Source: Xiphydria camelus
Lineage: Eukaryota; Arthropoda; Insecta; Hymenoptera; Xiphydriidae
NCBI GenBank assembly: GCA_963678675.1
Contig: OY783195.1
Location: 17,577,342-17,641,341, forward strand
Reading direction: 5' to 3'
Length of the DNA stretch: 64,000 bases
In this document: positions 53,512-63,408 of the stretch, in pieces
Position numbering within the stretch: position 1 is the first letter of the stretch
How the letters are laid out: each line of letters begins with the position of its first letter
The notes under the pieces: generated by a model
What the model saw: only the letters and a program-made list of their open reading frames with translations
The model's database searches: none
Told to the model about the DNA's origin: nothing
Translations under genes and position numbers: made by a program

Positions 53512-54880
53512 ATCTACACTTTTTGTAGGTAAAATTTTTTTTCCGAAGGAAGCAAAAAACAACGTGCAATTTTCGTTGAGGTTTTTTAGACAAAATTTTT
53601 AATGTTTTTTTAAGTGTATACTCTACGCGGAGTAAATATGGCCTCTCTGTGAGCCTTGTGCCGGGCGCTACGTTTTTAGTTCTTGGTGCGAGTCTCTATC
53701 GTGGCTCATGATGAGTCTGATGTGCGATGCTACAGTAACGTTGACACAGCGAAGTGTAGCGACGTTAGTTTAGCTGAAAATACAGTCGGACGAGCATAGC
53801 AAATATGTGCAACTGATACTGGTGGAACACGCGGTGGAAGGTATACATACATGCATAGAAGAGAGGGCTGGAGTTCTGCAGAGTCCGACGTGAATAAACA
53901 GACGAGCCACCGTCCGAAGAGACACGAGAAACACTGTAACGCCAACTAGAAACCGTATATCGAAGCATCAATTTTCAGCATTCGGAGTCTCTTGCGACGC
54001 GCTTTGTCGATTTAGAATCGAGCCATTGAATTTCGTAAAAAATTTGCCTCGTCGAAAATGTTTTACGACACGTTCATAGGTAGAGCATACGGATCTATTT
54101 TCTCTAGGAAATTTATGTTAGGTTGTACAAGTAATTCGTATTACTTTAACCAATTGCTTTGTGTCGCTGGAATAAATAAAATATTCAAAATGAACAACAT
54201 AAGTTAATGGTACTTCTTTTCTTTCCATTATAGAAATGAGGATTTAAGGGGCGTTTTTCAATTCCGGGGACTTTGAAAATAGCTCATAGGAATTTTTCAG
54301 GTGGTAGTAAGGATACACCGATTCAACAAATGTGGATCGATCAATCAATATTCGATACTCATTGGTTAATATTTAATGTCATCCAATAAGAATCAAATTC
54401 TGACTGAGCAATCACATCTGCTAAACTAGTCTGCCTTGAATAAAATTTAATATTTCTAGAAAATCGAAAAATCGAAAATACGTCATATCTCTCACGTACA
54501 TATACCGGAATATTTTGACGTAGATAACAGCTACGACGTTGGAGGACATTTTTTGGATTCAGAAAACTAAACTAAAGATCGCTAGCGTAACCGAATTTAC
54601 TGTAAGTAGGTACACAAATGAGTCTAATACTGCTCGAAATATTGCAGGTTGTCAAATTGTATTAGCTACCATGGATAGTAATGGACATCGCTTGTGGTTT
54701 TCTTAATTTAATAATAAATTTTTAGACTATTAGAAATAAAAGAACGAGTGCGTAGAAAGCTGCGCAATAGAAGTGAAACTTCATAGGTGAATCTGAGGTA
54801 AAATGAACACTCTCTCTCTAGTCTTGAAAAAATACAATGTAAGAAGACAACAATGTTTACTTCTGCTTCAAATTATACAT
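53512..54880. other. No recognisable gene
   Basis: AT-rich. GCGGAGTAAATA at 53630 also precedes the mariner at 43875. No protein signature. Confidence 0.45.
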
Positions 54881-55440
54881 TTATTCAAAAATTTCCATAT
54901 TTTTATATTCTAGAAAAAATACAATGGATTTGTGGCATGAGAAATATGATATGAAAACTCGTGACTGTAAATTATTCAAGTATCTAGAAAAAATTGCATC
55001 TATTGTTGTTCCTGATCTAGTTGTTGACACTTTTGGATTATTATTCATTCTCCAGTTCAATTTAGTATCTAAAAATTGTAAAAGCGGCTGATATTCTTCA
55101 GAGGAAAAATTCACATTAAAATCACCGCTTAAAATCATGGGCATCATGTGAAAGTCTTCTCCTAGTTCTGCTGCACCAGCAGAAGTGTATGGCAATAATG
55201 CTCGGTGAATGAATTTTATTATATCGTTGATTCTTTGATTCGGCGTGATGTAAATAACGATCATTGCCACACTCTGCCCGCTTTCTATTACACATTGGGC
55301 TGCACAAAAATGTCTGCAACTGCAGCAGCATTTATAGCCAGCCAACTTATTTGTTGTAAATTGATATCAATATGTGGAGTAACAACATTTATCCTGCCAT
55401 TGGAGTTATGGGGAGTTTTGTCAGCTACAAAAAAGATCTC
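54881..55440 (-). pseudogene. Helentron-type endonuclease (EEP) domain
   Basis: Minus strand. An upstream piece in another frame reads NGRINVVTPHIDINLQQIS; the main frame carries AAQCVIESGQSVAMIVIYIT, NDIIKFIHRALLPYTS, the core MILSGDFNVNF (catalytic GDFN of endonuclease/exonuclease/phosphatase folds), STTRSGTTIDAIFSRYL and SYFSCHKSIV (terminal His region, S-x-H). This layout matches the C-terminal APE-like endonuclease of Helentrons (Helitron2). A frameshift lies near 55345 and the helicase part is missing locally. A Helitron helicase fragment occurs 15 kb away in the same orientation but with a USP-like tail, so they need not be one element. Confidence 0.7.
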
Positions 55441-55857
55441 TTAACATTTTCCCCCAAAATTGTTTGATTTCAAGATGAACGGACTTTTGTCGATTGATGT
55501 CTGACTCTCGTCTCGTATCGCGACATCTCTACTGACAAGTAATAAAACGAGTTTGTGTTTTATTATGAACATTATTGAAGAACTTATTATTTACCTGATT
55601 TTCACCGACACTGGCGTTAAAAAAAGAAACATCAACTTTAATGTCGTACAGTTGATAGAGTGGAGTTGGTATTAGACACTGCAGTCAAGTCTTGATGTTT
55701 CTTTTGTTGATAAGACTACTCAAATAGCTGTATTTGTGAATATTTTTCTTCCTGATATGGACATTAATGCAATGATCGTCAGCCAGGTGTCTTGGAAGAT
55801 GTTTCACCATTGTATCCACCCCAACTGGAACATTAAGGTAGTTGGACCAGTATAGCA
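55441..55857. other. No recognisable gene
   Basis: One short frame near 55710-55855 (NIFLPDMDINAMIVSQVSWK) looks coding but is unassigned. GATGTTTCTTTT.GTTGA motifs occur inverted around 55630 and 55695. Confidence 0.35.
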
Positions 55858-56201
55858 CTTTTCGAGCAAGTTTTAAAACATTTTGTCAGTTTTTAGATTA
55901 TAAAAAAACTGATAACTTTTCCTTATGAATGAAACCATTCTGACGTTTAGACATAAAGATATTCGGTTTTTATTTCTCCATTTAAATCAATGAGATAGGC
56001 TGTGTGGAGCCTCCGCAGTCGCCCGTGTGAGTGCGTGCGCGCGGCGTAGTAGAGCCCTGTATCTCATTGATTTCAATGGAGAAATAAAAACCGAATATCT
56101 CTATTTCTAAACATCACAATGATTTCATTCATAAGGAAAAGTTATCAGTTTTTTTATAATCTAAAATATAACAAAATGTTTTTTTAAATTGCTCGAAAAG
56201 T
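55858..56201. mobile_element. 344-bp palindrome
   Basis: Arms of about 125 bp (CGAGCAAGTTTTAAAACATT ... inverse) with a GC-rich loop (GCCTCCGCAGTCGCCCGTGT). The inner arms include TATTCGGTTTTTATTTCTCC and its inverse. It lies between two minus-strand coding remnants. Confidence 0.85.
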
Positions 56202-56511
56202 TCCTCGATGCATCCTCCCTTGTTGGTGGTCCTGGTAAGTTTCTATTAACACGTGGAATGTTCGTATTATGCGAAATTCTATTTGGATTATTCGGTAACT
56301 CCGAAGACATATCACAATCACTTAGATGGTCAATAGGAACGATTTCTTTAAGCAATGGAGGGTTCCGAAGTGTTTGTAAATTGGCAGCTTTTTGCCTTGC
56401 CCTGTATTCCCTGACACGTTCAGTACTAGATGTACTTTTCTTTTAAACTTTGTTAAGTGCATTTCTAGGACGCTGTCGATCATAGTACGTATTCTTTACA
56501 TGACTGTGCAT
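56193..56511 (-). pseudogene. RxREYRxRxK-type basic protein remnant
   Basis: From ATG 56511 the frame reads MHSHVKNTYYDRQRPRNALN, has one TAA, then continues in frame with STSSTERVREYRARQKAANL, a Pro/Leu-rich stretch (NPPLLKEIVPIDHL) and a Pro/Asn-rich tail. ERVREYRARQK is the same helix type as in the remnants at 52720 and 61880. It could be the N-terminal part of a Helentron or other TE protein whose C-terminal endonuclease is the remnant at 54881-55440, split by the palindrome. Confidence 0.5.
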
Positions 56512-57162
56512 TTTATTTAGGCATAATTATCACTTATAAATATTCTCTACACTATCTTGAAATATTGCTCACTCTTTTATAACCTCAATGTACAGTATAT
56601 ACACACTAGGCTTTTGTTCCTGCAGGAGTCAGAGACTGTCAGCGGACGTCAGGCGCATGCGTATTAAGATTCTCGCGTTCCAACAAGAAGTACGTGACAG
56701 TCACTGATTCCAAATCCGCTGTTCCAGCAGGAGTCAGACGAGTTTGCTGACAGTCAGAAAAGTTTGCGGATTGTCAGGAAACTTTTAGTCCGACGCAGGC
56801 GTACTAGCTGCTCGTATGAATGAGGGCGGGTTTTACAAACACAGTATAAACGCGGTATAGCGCTATACTGAGAATAACCAGCACGCAAGCGTTTTACAAG
56901 TATGGTATGAGGCTGGAGAAATAGATTAATCCAAAATAACTGTCCTAATTTGTTGTAGGATATTGTGTACACCCTGGTCGAAGTAAAACTGCCCCCCCCC
57001 TCTCTTAATTTGTTAATTGTTATTTTTACTGTTCAAAAACCGAATCCATTATTTCTGCTATAGATATTGATGCTAATGTTAGAAATTTGAATGAGTAATT
57101 AATATATAGGGTACCTATAATAGAAACATTTTGCAAAAGTAACCAGAAGAAGAATCCGTGGC

Positions 57163-57368
57163 CCCGAGTTCACGGATTCTGAACATAATGACTTTTCAAA
57201 ATGTAATTTTAAAACGTAACAGCCAATTAGCAATTAAATGTCAAACTTTCATTAGCTAATGCGGCCTTTGCCCTGGCTAATGAAAGCATGATAATTAATT
57301 ATTCATTGGTTAGTATATTGAAATATGACATTTTGAAAAGTCACTATGTTCAGAATCCGTGAACCCGG
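57163..57368. mobile_element. Palindromic MITE
   Basis: CCCGAGTTCACGGATTCTGA ... TCAGAATCCGTGAACCCGGG, about 206 bp, arms about 70 bp. The centre has CATTAGCTAATG-type symmetry. Confidence 0.75.
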
Positions 57369-57684
57369 GTGTACATGGCAAGCCAGGTATCAGATTTACA
57401 CGGTTATCTATGGAATCCGTTATTTCTCCCCTTTACAATCTGACTTAGTATTCCATGTATAGCTGTATTTATTAAGCTGGCCACTGCAGGGATGGCTTAC
57501 TCCGATCCGTCCGGCAATTAGCCTTCCATGAAGGACGTGAGATTGTAAGTATAGTCTGTTAAGTAAGAGCGTGTACGGCATTATTCATGAAGACAATATT
57601 TCAACAATAATTCAACAATATTTCTTTCAACATACATACGTTTGATATGGTCCAAGGCAATGCACAATTTGGTTAATAATGAGT

Positions 57685-57805
57685 TCAATCACCACCATCG
57701 ATTATTGCTTGGCATCTCCGAGGCATACTATCCATCAAATTTTCGGCGTATTTACGGGGAAGTGCCTTCCAAATGTGTCGAATTTCTCGGGATAGCTGCT
57801 TCACA
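57685..57805 (-). pseudogene. Tc1-like transposase C-terminus, left arm
   Basis: The minus-strand frame EIRHIWKALPRKYAENLMDS followed by MPRRCQAIIDGGD-stop is the canonical C-terminus of Tc1-like transposases (IW..LP..Y...L..SMPRRC..V). The upstream catalytic region is absent. Confidence 0.85.
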
Positions 57806-57873
57806 GTGAAGACACGTTTTCGTCGAAGCTTCTGCTTGTTTATGAAAACGTATTCACTGTGAAGTAGCTATCC

Positions 57874-57991
57874 TGAGAAATTCGACGCGTTTGGAAGGCA
57901 CTTCCCCGCGAATACGTCGAAAAATGGGTGGATACTATGCCTCGGGGATGCCAAGTGATTGTCGATGGTGGTGATTTGACTCATTATTAAC
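57874..57991 (+). pseudogene. Tc1-like transposase C-terminus, right arm
   Basis: Mirror copy: EIRRVWKALPREYVEKWVDT, MPRGCQVIVDGGDLTHY-stop. It differs from the left arm at several residues, and the left-arm stop codon is read through here (GATTTGA versus GATTGA). Confidence 0.85.
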
Positions 57992-58472
57992 ATAATTGCG
58001 CATTGCCTTGGAACATGTCAAACGTATGTATGTGGAAAAAAAACATTGTTGAATAATTTCTTTATGAATAATGCCATACACGCTCTTACTTAACTGACTG
58101 TACGTTTGCAACCCTTGTTCGCCAAACCGTATTACCTTTCTATTGTTTGTACCTGAGTTTTCATCCATATTTTTGTTACACTACTAGTAGTGTGTATAAA
58201 ACAAAATAACAATAAACTTAGTCGAAAATTAAAAAGGTTAGATTTGCTCTCTTCTAAAATTAATTACTGTCGTCACCACTAGAGTACAGTGCGTTCGGTG
58301 TTCCAACAGAAATCCCTGACTAGTCAAAGTCCGCACATGTGCGCACTACGTACAAATCACCAACTGTCAGGGATTAGTCACGGATTCTCTGCAGGAACAA
58401 ACCTAATATAACCTCGGCGCTCACTGAGGATGCACAACTGATATTACGTGCAGTATTTCACACTCTAATATA

Positions 58473-58712
58473 CAGGGTGAGTCGGGAGCATCGGACCAAA
58501 CTCCAGGAGTGTATCGAACACAAGATAATAATATAAAAAAACTCATATGTCCTTATCCGATTTTCATTTATTTTCAAGTTACAGCATAATTAATAATTTC
58601 TATTTAGTGTTCTAAAAATGAAAATTGAATAAGGACATATGAGTTTTTTTACATTATTATCTTGTGTACAATACGCTCCTGGAGTTTGGTCCGATCCTCC
58701 AGACTCACCCTG
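58473..58712. mobile_element. CAGGGTGAGTCGGG MITE
   Basis: 240 bp, CAGGGTGAGTCGGGAGCATC ... inverse ending ACTCACCCTG, TATA on both sides. Arms about 90 bp. Confidence 0.85.
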
Positions 58713-58870
58713 TATATACAAACTTTACACGACGGTGAATTTGATTTGGGTACTATTCTCCTTCGAAAATAACCTCCACACTACTCAGAATTACTTCTAC
58801 TTTCTAACCTCTATATACATAAACTACACTGTTGATGATGTTCGACTGATACTACGTACTAGAGAATATA

Positions 58871-59746
58871 CAGGATCTTCAAAAAGTCCCGGTACGGCTG
58901 ATTATCTCAGCGGGAAATCATTTTAGAGAAAAATGTTTAATGCAAAACTTTTAGGATTTTTCCCTGGCTACCCAACGGTCATATTGGATTTGACCTTGAC
59001 CATGACTCAAGGTCATATCAAGGTCAAATTGATCTTTTTAAATGGGAACCCTATTTTTTATACTGGAAATGAAAAGAGCGGGAAATTTCACATTCAAATA
59101 GGTCCTTGACCATTTTTCTCATGTGACCTTTATGGTCAGCGGAGCACAGTGGGAAATTTCCTTGAATTAGAAGGACAACATTCAATGGCTTATTCAACTT
59201 AAACCAAATTTGGTATAAGTGGGTTTTTTGGGTCGCTGATCACGAATCTGAAATCAGATTTCAAAAATTCAAAATTTTCAAAATTTGGCACGAATCTGTC
59301 AATTTTCGAAAATCTCGTCCGCCATATTGGATCCGCCATCTTGAATTTTTGAAACCTGACTCCAGATTTGTGATCAGCGACCCAAAAAAACCCCTATACC
59401 GTATTTGGTTTAAGTTGAATAAGCCATTAAGAATGTTATCCTTCTAATTCAAGGAAATTTCCAACTGTGCTCCGCTGACCATAAAGGTCACATGAAAAAA
59501 ATGGCCAAGAACATATTTAAATGTGAAATTTCCCGCTCTTTTCATTTCCGGTATCAAAAGTAGGGATTCGCATTTAAAAAGATCAATTTGACCTTGATAT
59601 GACCTTGGTCGTCATGGTCAAGGTCAAATCCAATATGACCATTGGGTAGCCAGGGAAAAATCCTAAAAGTTTTGCATTAAACATTTTTCTCTAAAATGAT
59701 TTCCCGCTGAGATAATCAGCCGTACCGGGTCTTTTTGAAGACTCTG
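58871..59746. mobile_element. 876-bp palindrome
   Basis: CAGGATCTTCAAAAAGTCCC ... inverse ending TTTTGAAGACTCTG. The arms run almost to the centre and contain TTTAGGATTTTTCCCTGGCT, also found at 15775, and repeated AAGGTCA/TGACCTT words. No coding. Confidence 0.85.
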
Positions 59747-60458
59747 TTGTATGGGGTATTCCATGCCAAATTACCGAGTTTTGACCCGACCCTCTTCGAT
59801 TTCGCTCATTTTTGGATATGTTTTAGTACGTATTAAAAGAAACCTGCACACCAATTTTCAGCCTTTTATTCCAAGCTATTATTGAGTAATCAATTTTGTA
59901 CATTTTTAAGCAAAAAATTTTCAATTAATGATAGACTAGTAATAAATACCGATATCTATAGAAAGTGTAGGGTACCATTTTTTTTGTCTGAATGTAGTTT
60001 CAGAAAATAAATAAAAGAAAATTATTCGAAGTAATTATCACTTACAATTAGTTATTAACGGTTAAAGATTAAAATCGACATTTTCAAAAAGTCCATCGAT
60101 TTTTTTTTAATTTTTCCAAAATTCTACTCCATATTACGCAACTTTTCAGCTGCAGTTTGAGATGCGATCACAACTTTTTTTATTTTTTATCGAATATATT
60201 GAAGATTTAATTTTTTTTCTTTATTGATTGAATTATCTATAATTTCACTCTCTTGATTAAATATCGTTCAAAAACATTAAAAACAATTTTATTGAAAGCG
60301 ATCAAATTATTTTAATCAATTTAAGGTATTTTATTTAATCATATTATTTTACACTTTGTGACGTGGAGAATCGCTCCAGGTCACAAGAAGCGGGTAGGCG
60401 GCCCTTTCGGGGTCAGGCGTGCCAATCGACCACCGAAAGGGCATTGCGTTATAGACGG
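59747..60458. other. No recognisable gene
   Basis: AT-rich, then a GC-rich stretch (60360-60450) with a hairpin CCCTTTCGG...CCGAAAGGG. Confidence 0.45.
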
Positions 60459-60806
60459 AGAGCCAGCGCCTAAAAAAGTCTCTGAATTTACTAAGCCTAG
60501 TTTTTTTTATAGTTTATTATACTAATTGTGTAGACTAACATACTGCGGTCACAGTCAAGCGAAACTTAGAACAGGTGTCTCAGGGATGCTATCAAACTTG
60601 TCGTTCCTGCCGGGGTAATAATATGAATTTACTAAGGTTGAAAATCGGTATACAACTTGTATATTGCATATAAATAAAAGTTATGACAGTCAGTCAGCTG
60701 AATGTCGGGACAGAGCTGGTCAGTCAGCAAAAAAAGAAATGAAAATTTCGCGCGCTCGGCGTTGCAGGCGATTTCAAATCAGAGTATAGGAAAGAGCGCA
60801 GGTATA

Positions 60807-60952
60807 CTCGTAGGTAAATATCACGGTCCCAAACCTTCCTTGGAAGGTAATTTCCGGACAATTCGTAACCAGCCATCTCCAGCAGTACCCGCATATATTG
60901 TCCGAAAAATACACTCCAAGGAAAGTTTGGGACCGTGATATTTACCTACGAG
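60807..60952. mobile_element. CTCGTAGG MITE
   Basis: 146 bp, CTCGTAGGTAAATATCACGG ... inverse, flanked by TA. Confidence 0.85.
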
Positions 60953-60956
60953 TATA

Positions 60957-61331
60957 CCGTATGTATCATCCCAAATTAAACACGCAGATATACCGACATT
61001 GCCGAAACTTTACCGACGGTCAAGAATTTTATAGTTAGAGTTGGCTTCAGAAGAGTGCGCTGTGTGTGCTGCGCGAGAGCGAAAAGTGTCAAACGTCTGA
61101 TTTCCCGATAGCTGTCAATTCGGAAAATCGAAGTATTGAATAATAGACGAAACACTTCGATCTCTTGAATTAACAGCTATCGGGAAATCAGACGTTTGAC
61201 ACTTTTCGCTCTCACGCAGCACACACAGCGCACTCTTCTCAAGCCAACTCTAACTATAAAATTCTTGACCGTCGGTAAAGTTTCGGCAATGTCGGTATAT
61301 CTGCTTGTTCAATTTGGGATGATACATACGG
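60957..61331. mobile_element. CCGTATG-family MITE
   Basis: 375 bp, CCGTATGTATCATCCCAAAT ... inverse, TA on both sides. Shares CTGATTTCCCGATAGCTGTC and TTTTCGCTCTCACGCAG with 30242-30653. Confidence 0.88.
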
Positions 61332-61633
61332 TACCTGCGCTCTTTCCTATACTCTGATTTGAAATCGCCTGCAACGCCGAGCGCGGGAAATTTTCATTTC
61401 TTTTTTTGCTGATTGACCAGCTCTGTCCCGACATTCAGCTGACTGACTGTCATAACTTTTATTTATATGCAATATACAAGTTGTATACCGATTTTCAACC
61501 TTAGTAAATTCATATTATTACCCCGGTAGGAACGACAACTTTGATAGCGTCATTGAGACACCTGTTCTAAGTTTCGCTTGACTGACCGCAGTATGTTAGT
61601 CTACACAATTAGTGTAATAAACTATAAAAAAAC

Positions 61634-61850
61634 ACAAAACGTGTGGCCGCCACACGCGGAAGAAGTGAAACTTCGATATCAGTTTCTCTGAATTTGATTC
61701 CGGTGGTATTAGTTTCAATTGGCTCTATACAAGTCTTTTACAATGCTTCTTCGTAGAGCCAATTGAAACTAATACCACCGGAATCAAATTCAGAGAAACT
61801 GATATCGAAGTTTCACTTCTTCCGCGTGTAGCGGTCACACGTTTTGTGTT
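61634..61850. mobile_element. 217-bp palindrome
   Basis: ACAAAACGTGTGGCCGCCAC... mirrored by ...GCGGTCACACGTTTTGT, stem about 97 bp, loop about 25 bp, near-identical arms. Shares its left border with the palindrome before it. Confidence 0.85.
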
Positions 61851-61859
61851 TTTTGTTGA

Positions 61860-62157
61860 ATTCAATATGAATTTTTTTATGGGCACAAAATGTAGTGTAA
61901 GGAATATCACATTCACTGGATGTATTTTCACCGATATTGGATCCTCCAGGAATTTGAAAATCTATTACATTCTCCAGGGTTTGGGACTGGTGTTGATCTG
62001 CATTAGCAGATATAGCAACATTTGATTGTGTTAATTTAATTCTCTCTCTATTTTCGACTTCGTTCTGCATCAGTTTTAGGTAGTGTCTTCGTCATTGTTT
62101 TCTTTACACGGTGCCTGTCACGAAACTCTTTTGCCCGTTGTTTTCCTGTTTTGCCAT
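61860..62157 (-). pseudogene. RAKEFRDR-type basic protein remnant
   Basis: From ATG 62157 the frame reads MAKQE and then, after a 1-base shift, RAKEFRDRHRVKKTMTKTLP, KTDAERSRK-stop-RERIKLTQ. It continues with a Gln/Asn-rich segment (SNVAISANADQHQSQTLENV) and an acidic tail (GGSNIGENTSSECDIPYTTF). Two tandem copies of the [KR]-[AS]-[KR]-x-[FY]-R-[DE]-R helix are visible. One stop and one frameshift. Same helix type as at 52720 and 56193. Confidence 0.5.
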
Positions 62158-62340
62158 AATAATTTTAATACAACACACATGCGAAAGAATGTTCAGTGTT
62201 CATTGACGTTAACGAAATTGAAAGTTTATTTTACACGTTGCCTGTCACTGTACTCTTTTGACCGTTCTGTTGTTTTTTTGCAACAATAATTATAAATTAA
62301 TACACACACACACACACACACGAAAGAATGTACAGTAATG
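62095..62340 (-). repeat. Tandem duplication of the remnant's 5' end
   Basis: TTTACACG(G/T)TGCCTGTCAC ... CGAAAGAATGT(T/A)CAGT occurs at about 62100-62205 and 62230-62338. The second copy encodes ERSKEYSDRQRVK in the same orientation and holds (AC)n at 62302-62321. Confidence 0.75.
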
Positions 62341-63200
62341 CATGGTGGTTACTCGAGAAAGGTCACGACTCCGATCGCAGACTACACGAGCTCCGTATAG
62401 CCGGCCATTCGACGCGGTAAAATTCGGAAAACTGAAAATGTACAAACGAAATACAAACAACTCACAAGTAACTCTGCGCCCTCTCGTCTGGCTTCTCATG
62501 TCATCTTACGGATACGCCAAAAAAAAGGGTCCTAAACGCTAGATTTATGGTGAGACTAAACAGTCCTCTTAGTGGAGGTGCGACACTGCGCCGCCTCATA
62601 ATACGAACAATAGCTTTCATCGCCCGAAGAAACCCTCTCGAGCAACACAAACCAGACGCCCTCTGCACAGTCTAAACAGCGATTGATTTTTACGTCATTT
62701 TTTTCAGTTTCAAGTTAATAACTATAACATGTGCGATCAAGAGTAGATCTCCTCGAGGTCATAAATCCCGAAGGAACTACTGCGTGACACGAATAGTGAC
62801 CGAAAACGTAGAGTGGTGGATTTAAACCGTATCGGTTAGTTGCAATGATTTAATACTGCACTCACACACACAATATTACTGGTGATTATATTGGATTCAA
62901 AGAGATACAGTAATTCCGTGATGTAGCCGTGGTTTACAATTAGATACACTGAGAGGTAGTTTTGAGGGAAATGTGTGGGACTGCGAACGCATTCGTAACC
63001 CCCATTCACCAAAACATATCTACCGCCTACCTCGCTGTTGCGACCGATGTACAGATGATATCTAGATTAGTGCGTTTTACTTAGGTTGCAATAATAGTGA
63101 GCCTCGTCGCGTGAATAATAGTCGCACGGCGGCCTGGCGCTCCAGCCTCGCAAAATCGACACATGGCTTTCCTGGCAAAGGCGATAGTCTACGTACGGTA
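62341..63200. other. No recognisable gene
   Basis: Moderately GC sequence within the TIR element, with a 66-codon frame at 62342-62542 that has no domain. Confidence 0.4.
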
Positions 63201-63275
63201 GAGAGCGGTGGAATGGGGCAGAGTTGAGAGCGGTGTATTGGGGCAGGGTCGAGAGCGCTGTATGAGTGAGTCACG
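63201..63275 (+). repeat. 25-bp minisatellite, three units
   Basis: GAGAGCGGTGGAATGGGGCA-type units start at 63201, 63226 and 63251; the third is diverged. Confidence 0.8.
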
Positions 63276-63408
63276 GTCGGAAGCGCTGGAGTGTGTGGGT
63301 TTCGTTACGGACCTCGTGTCGGGCGCGCGATTTTAGTACCCTCAGCATAAAAGTTTCACTTCAAAACTAGGCTTAGTAAATTCAGAGACTTTTTTAGGCG
63401 CTGGCTCT

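Larger units (their letters stand above)
57552..58100. mobile_element. Head-to-head Tc1-like derivative
   Basis: TAGTCTGTTAAGTAAGAGCG at the left and CGCTCTTACTTAACTGACTG at the right, flanked by TA (57550-57551, 58101-58102). 549 bp, almost fully palindromic. Each arm contains the 3' end of the same Tc1-like transposase gene, facing outward. Confidence 0.85.
56609..58403. mobile_element. TIR element with GTTCCNRCAGGA repeats
   Basis: GGCTTTTGTTCCTGCAGGA at the left and TCTGCAGGAACAAACC at the right, both flanked by TA. The motif GTTCC(T/A)(G/A)CAGGA and neighbouring (G)ACAGTCAG/CTGTCAG words recur several times within 170 bp of the left end and 130 bp of the right end. It contains a MITE and a Tc1 derivative. 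Confidence 0.6.
60491..61633. mobile_element. Palindrome with two MITEs at its centre
   Basis: Outer arms 60491-60804 and 61332-61633 are inverse copies (e.g. GCGATTTCAAATCAGAGTAT on both sides). Without the inserts the arms would meet at GCGCAGGTACCTGCGC, a perfect palindrome centre. The inserts are 60807-60952 and 60957-61331. Confidence 0.85.
60459..63408. mobile_element. 2.95-kb TIR element with nested palindromes
   Basis: A 46-bp terminal repeat (AGAGCCAGCGCCTAAAAAAG ... AAGCCTAGTTTT) at 60459-60504 is matched without difference by eye, in inverse, at 63363-63408. The interior contains a palindrome with MITEs at its centre, a second hairpin, a minus-strand coding remnant and minisatellites. 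No clear target duplication. Confidence 0.7.

Noticed and set aside
54881..55440. Host DNA-repair endonuclease gene
   Set aside because: The GTTIDA.F.RYL and SYFS.HK blocks match Helentron endonucleases, the frame is broken, and it sits among TE remnants.
62342..62542. 66-codon basic ORF
   Set aside because: No domain, no repeat copy, lies in mixed TE-derived sequence; length expected by chance.
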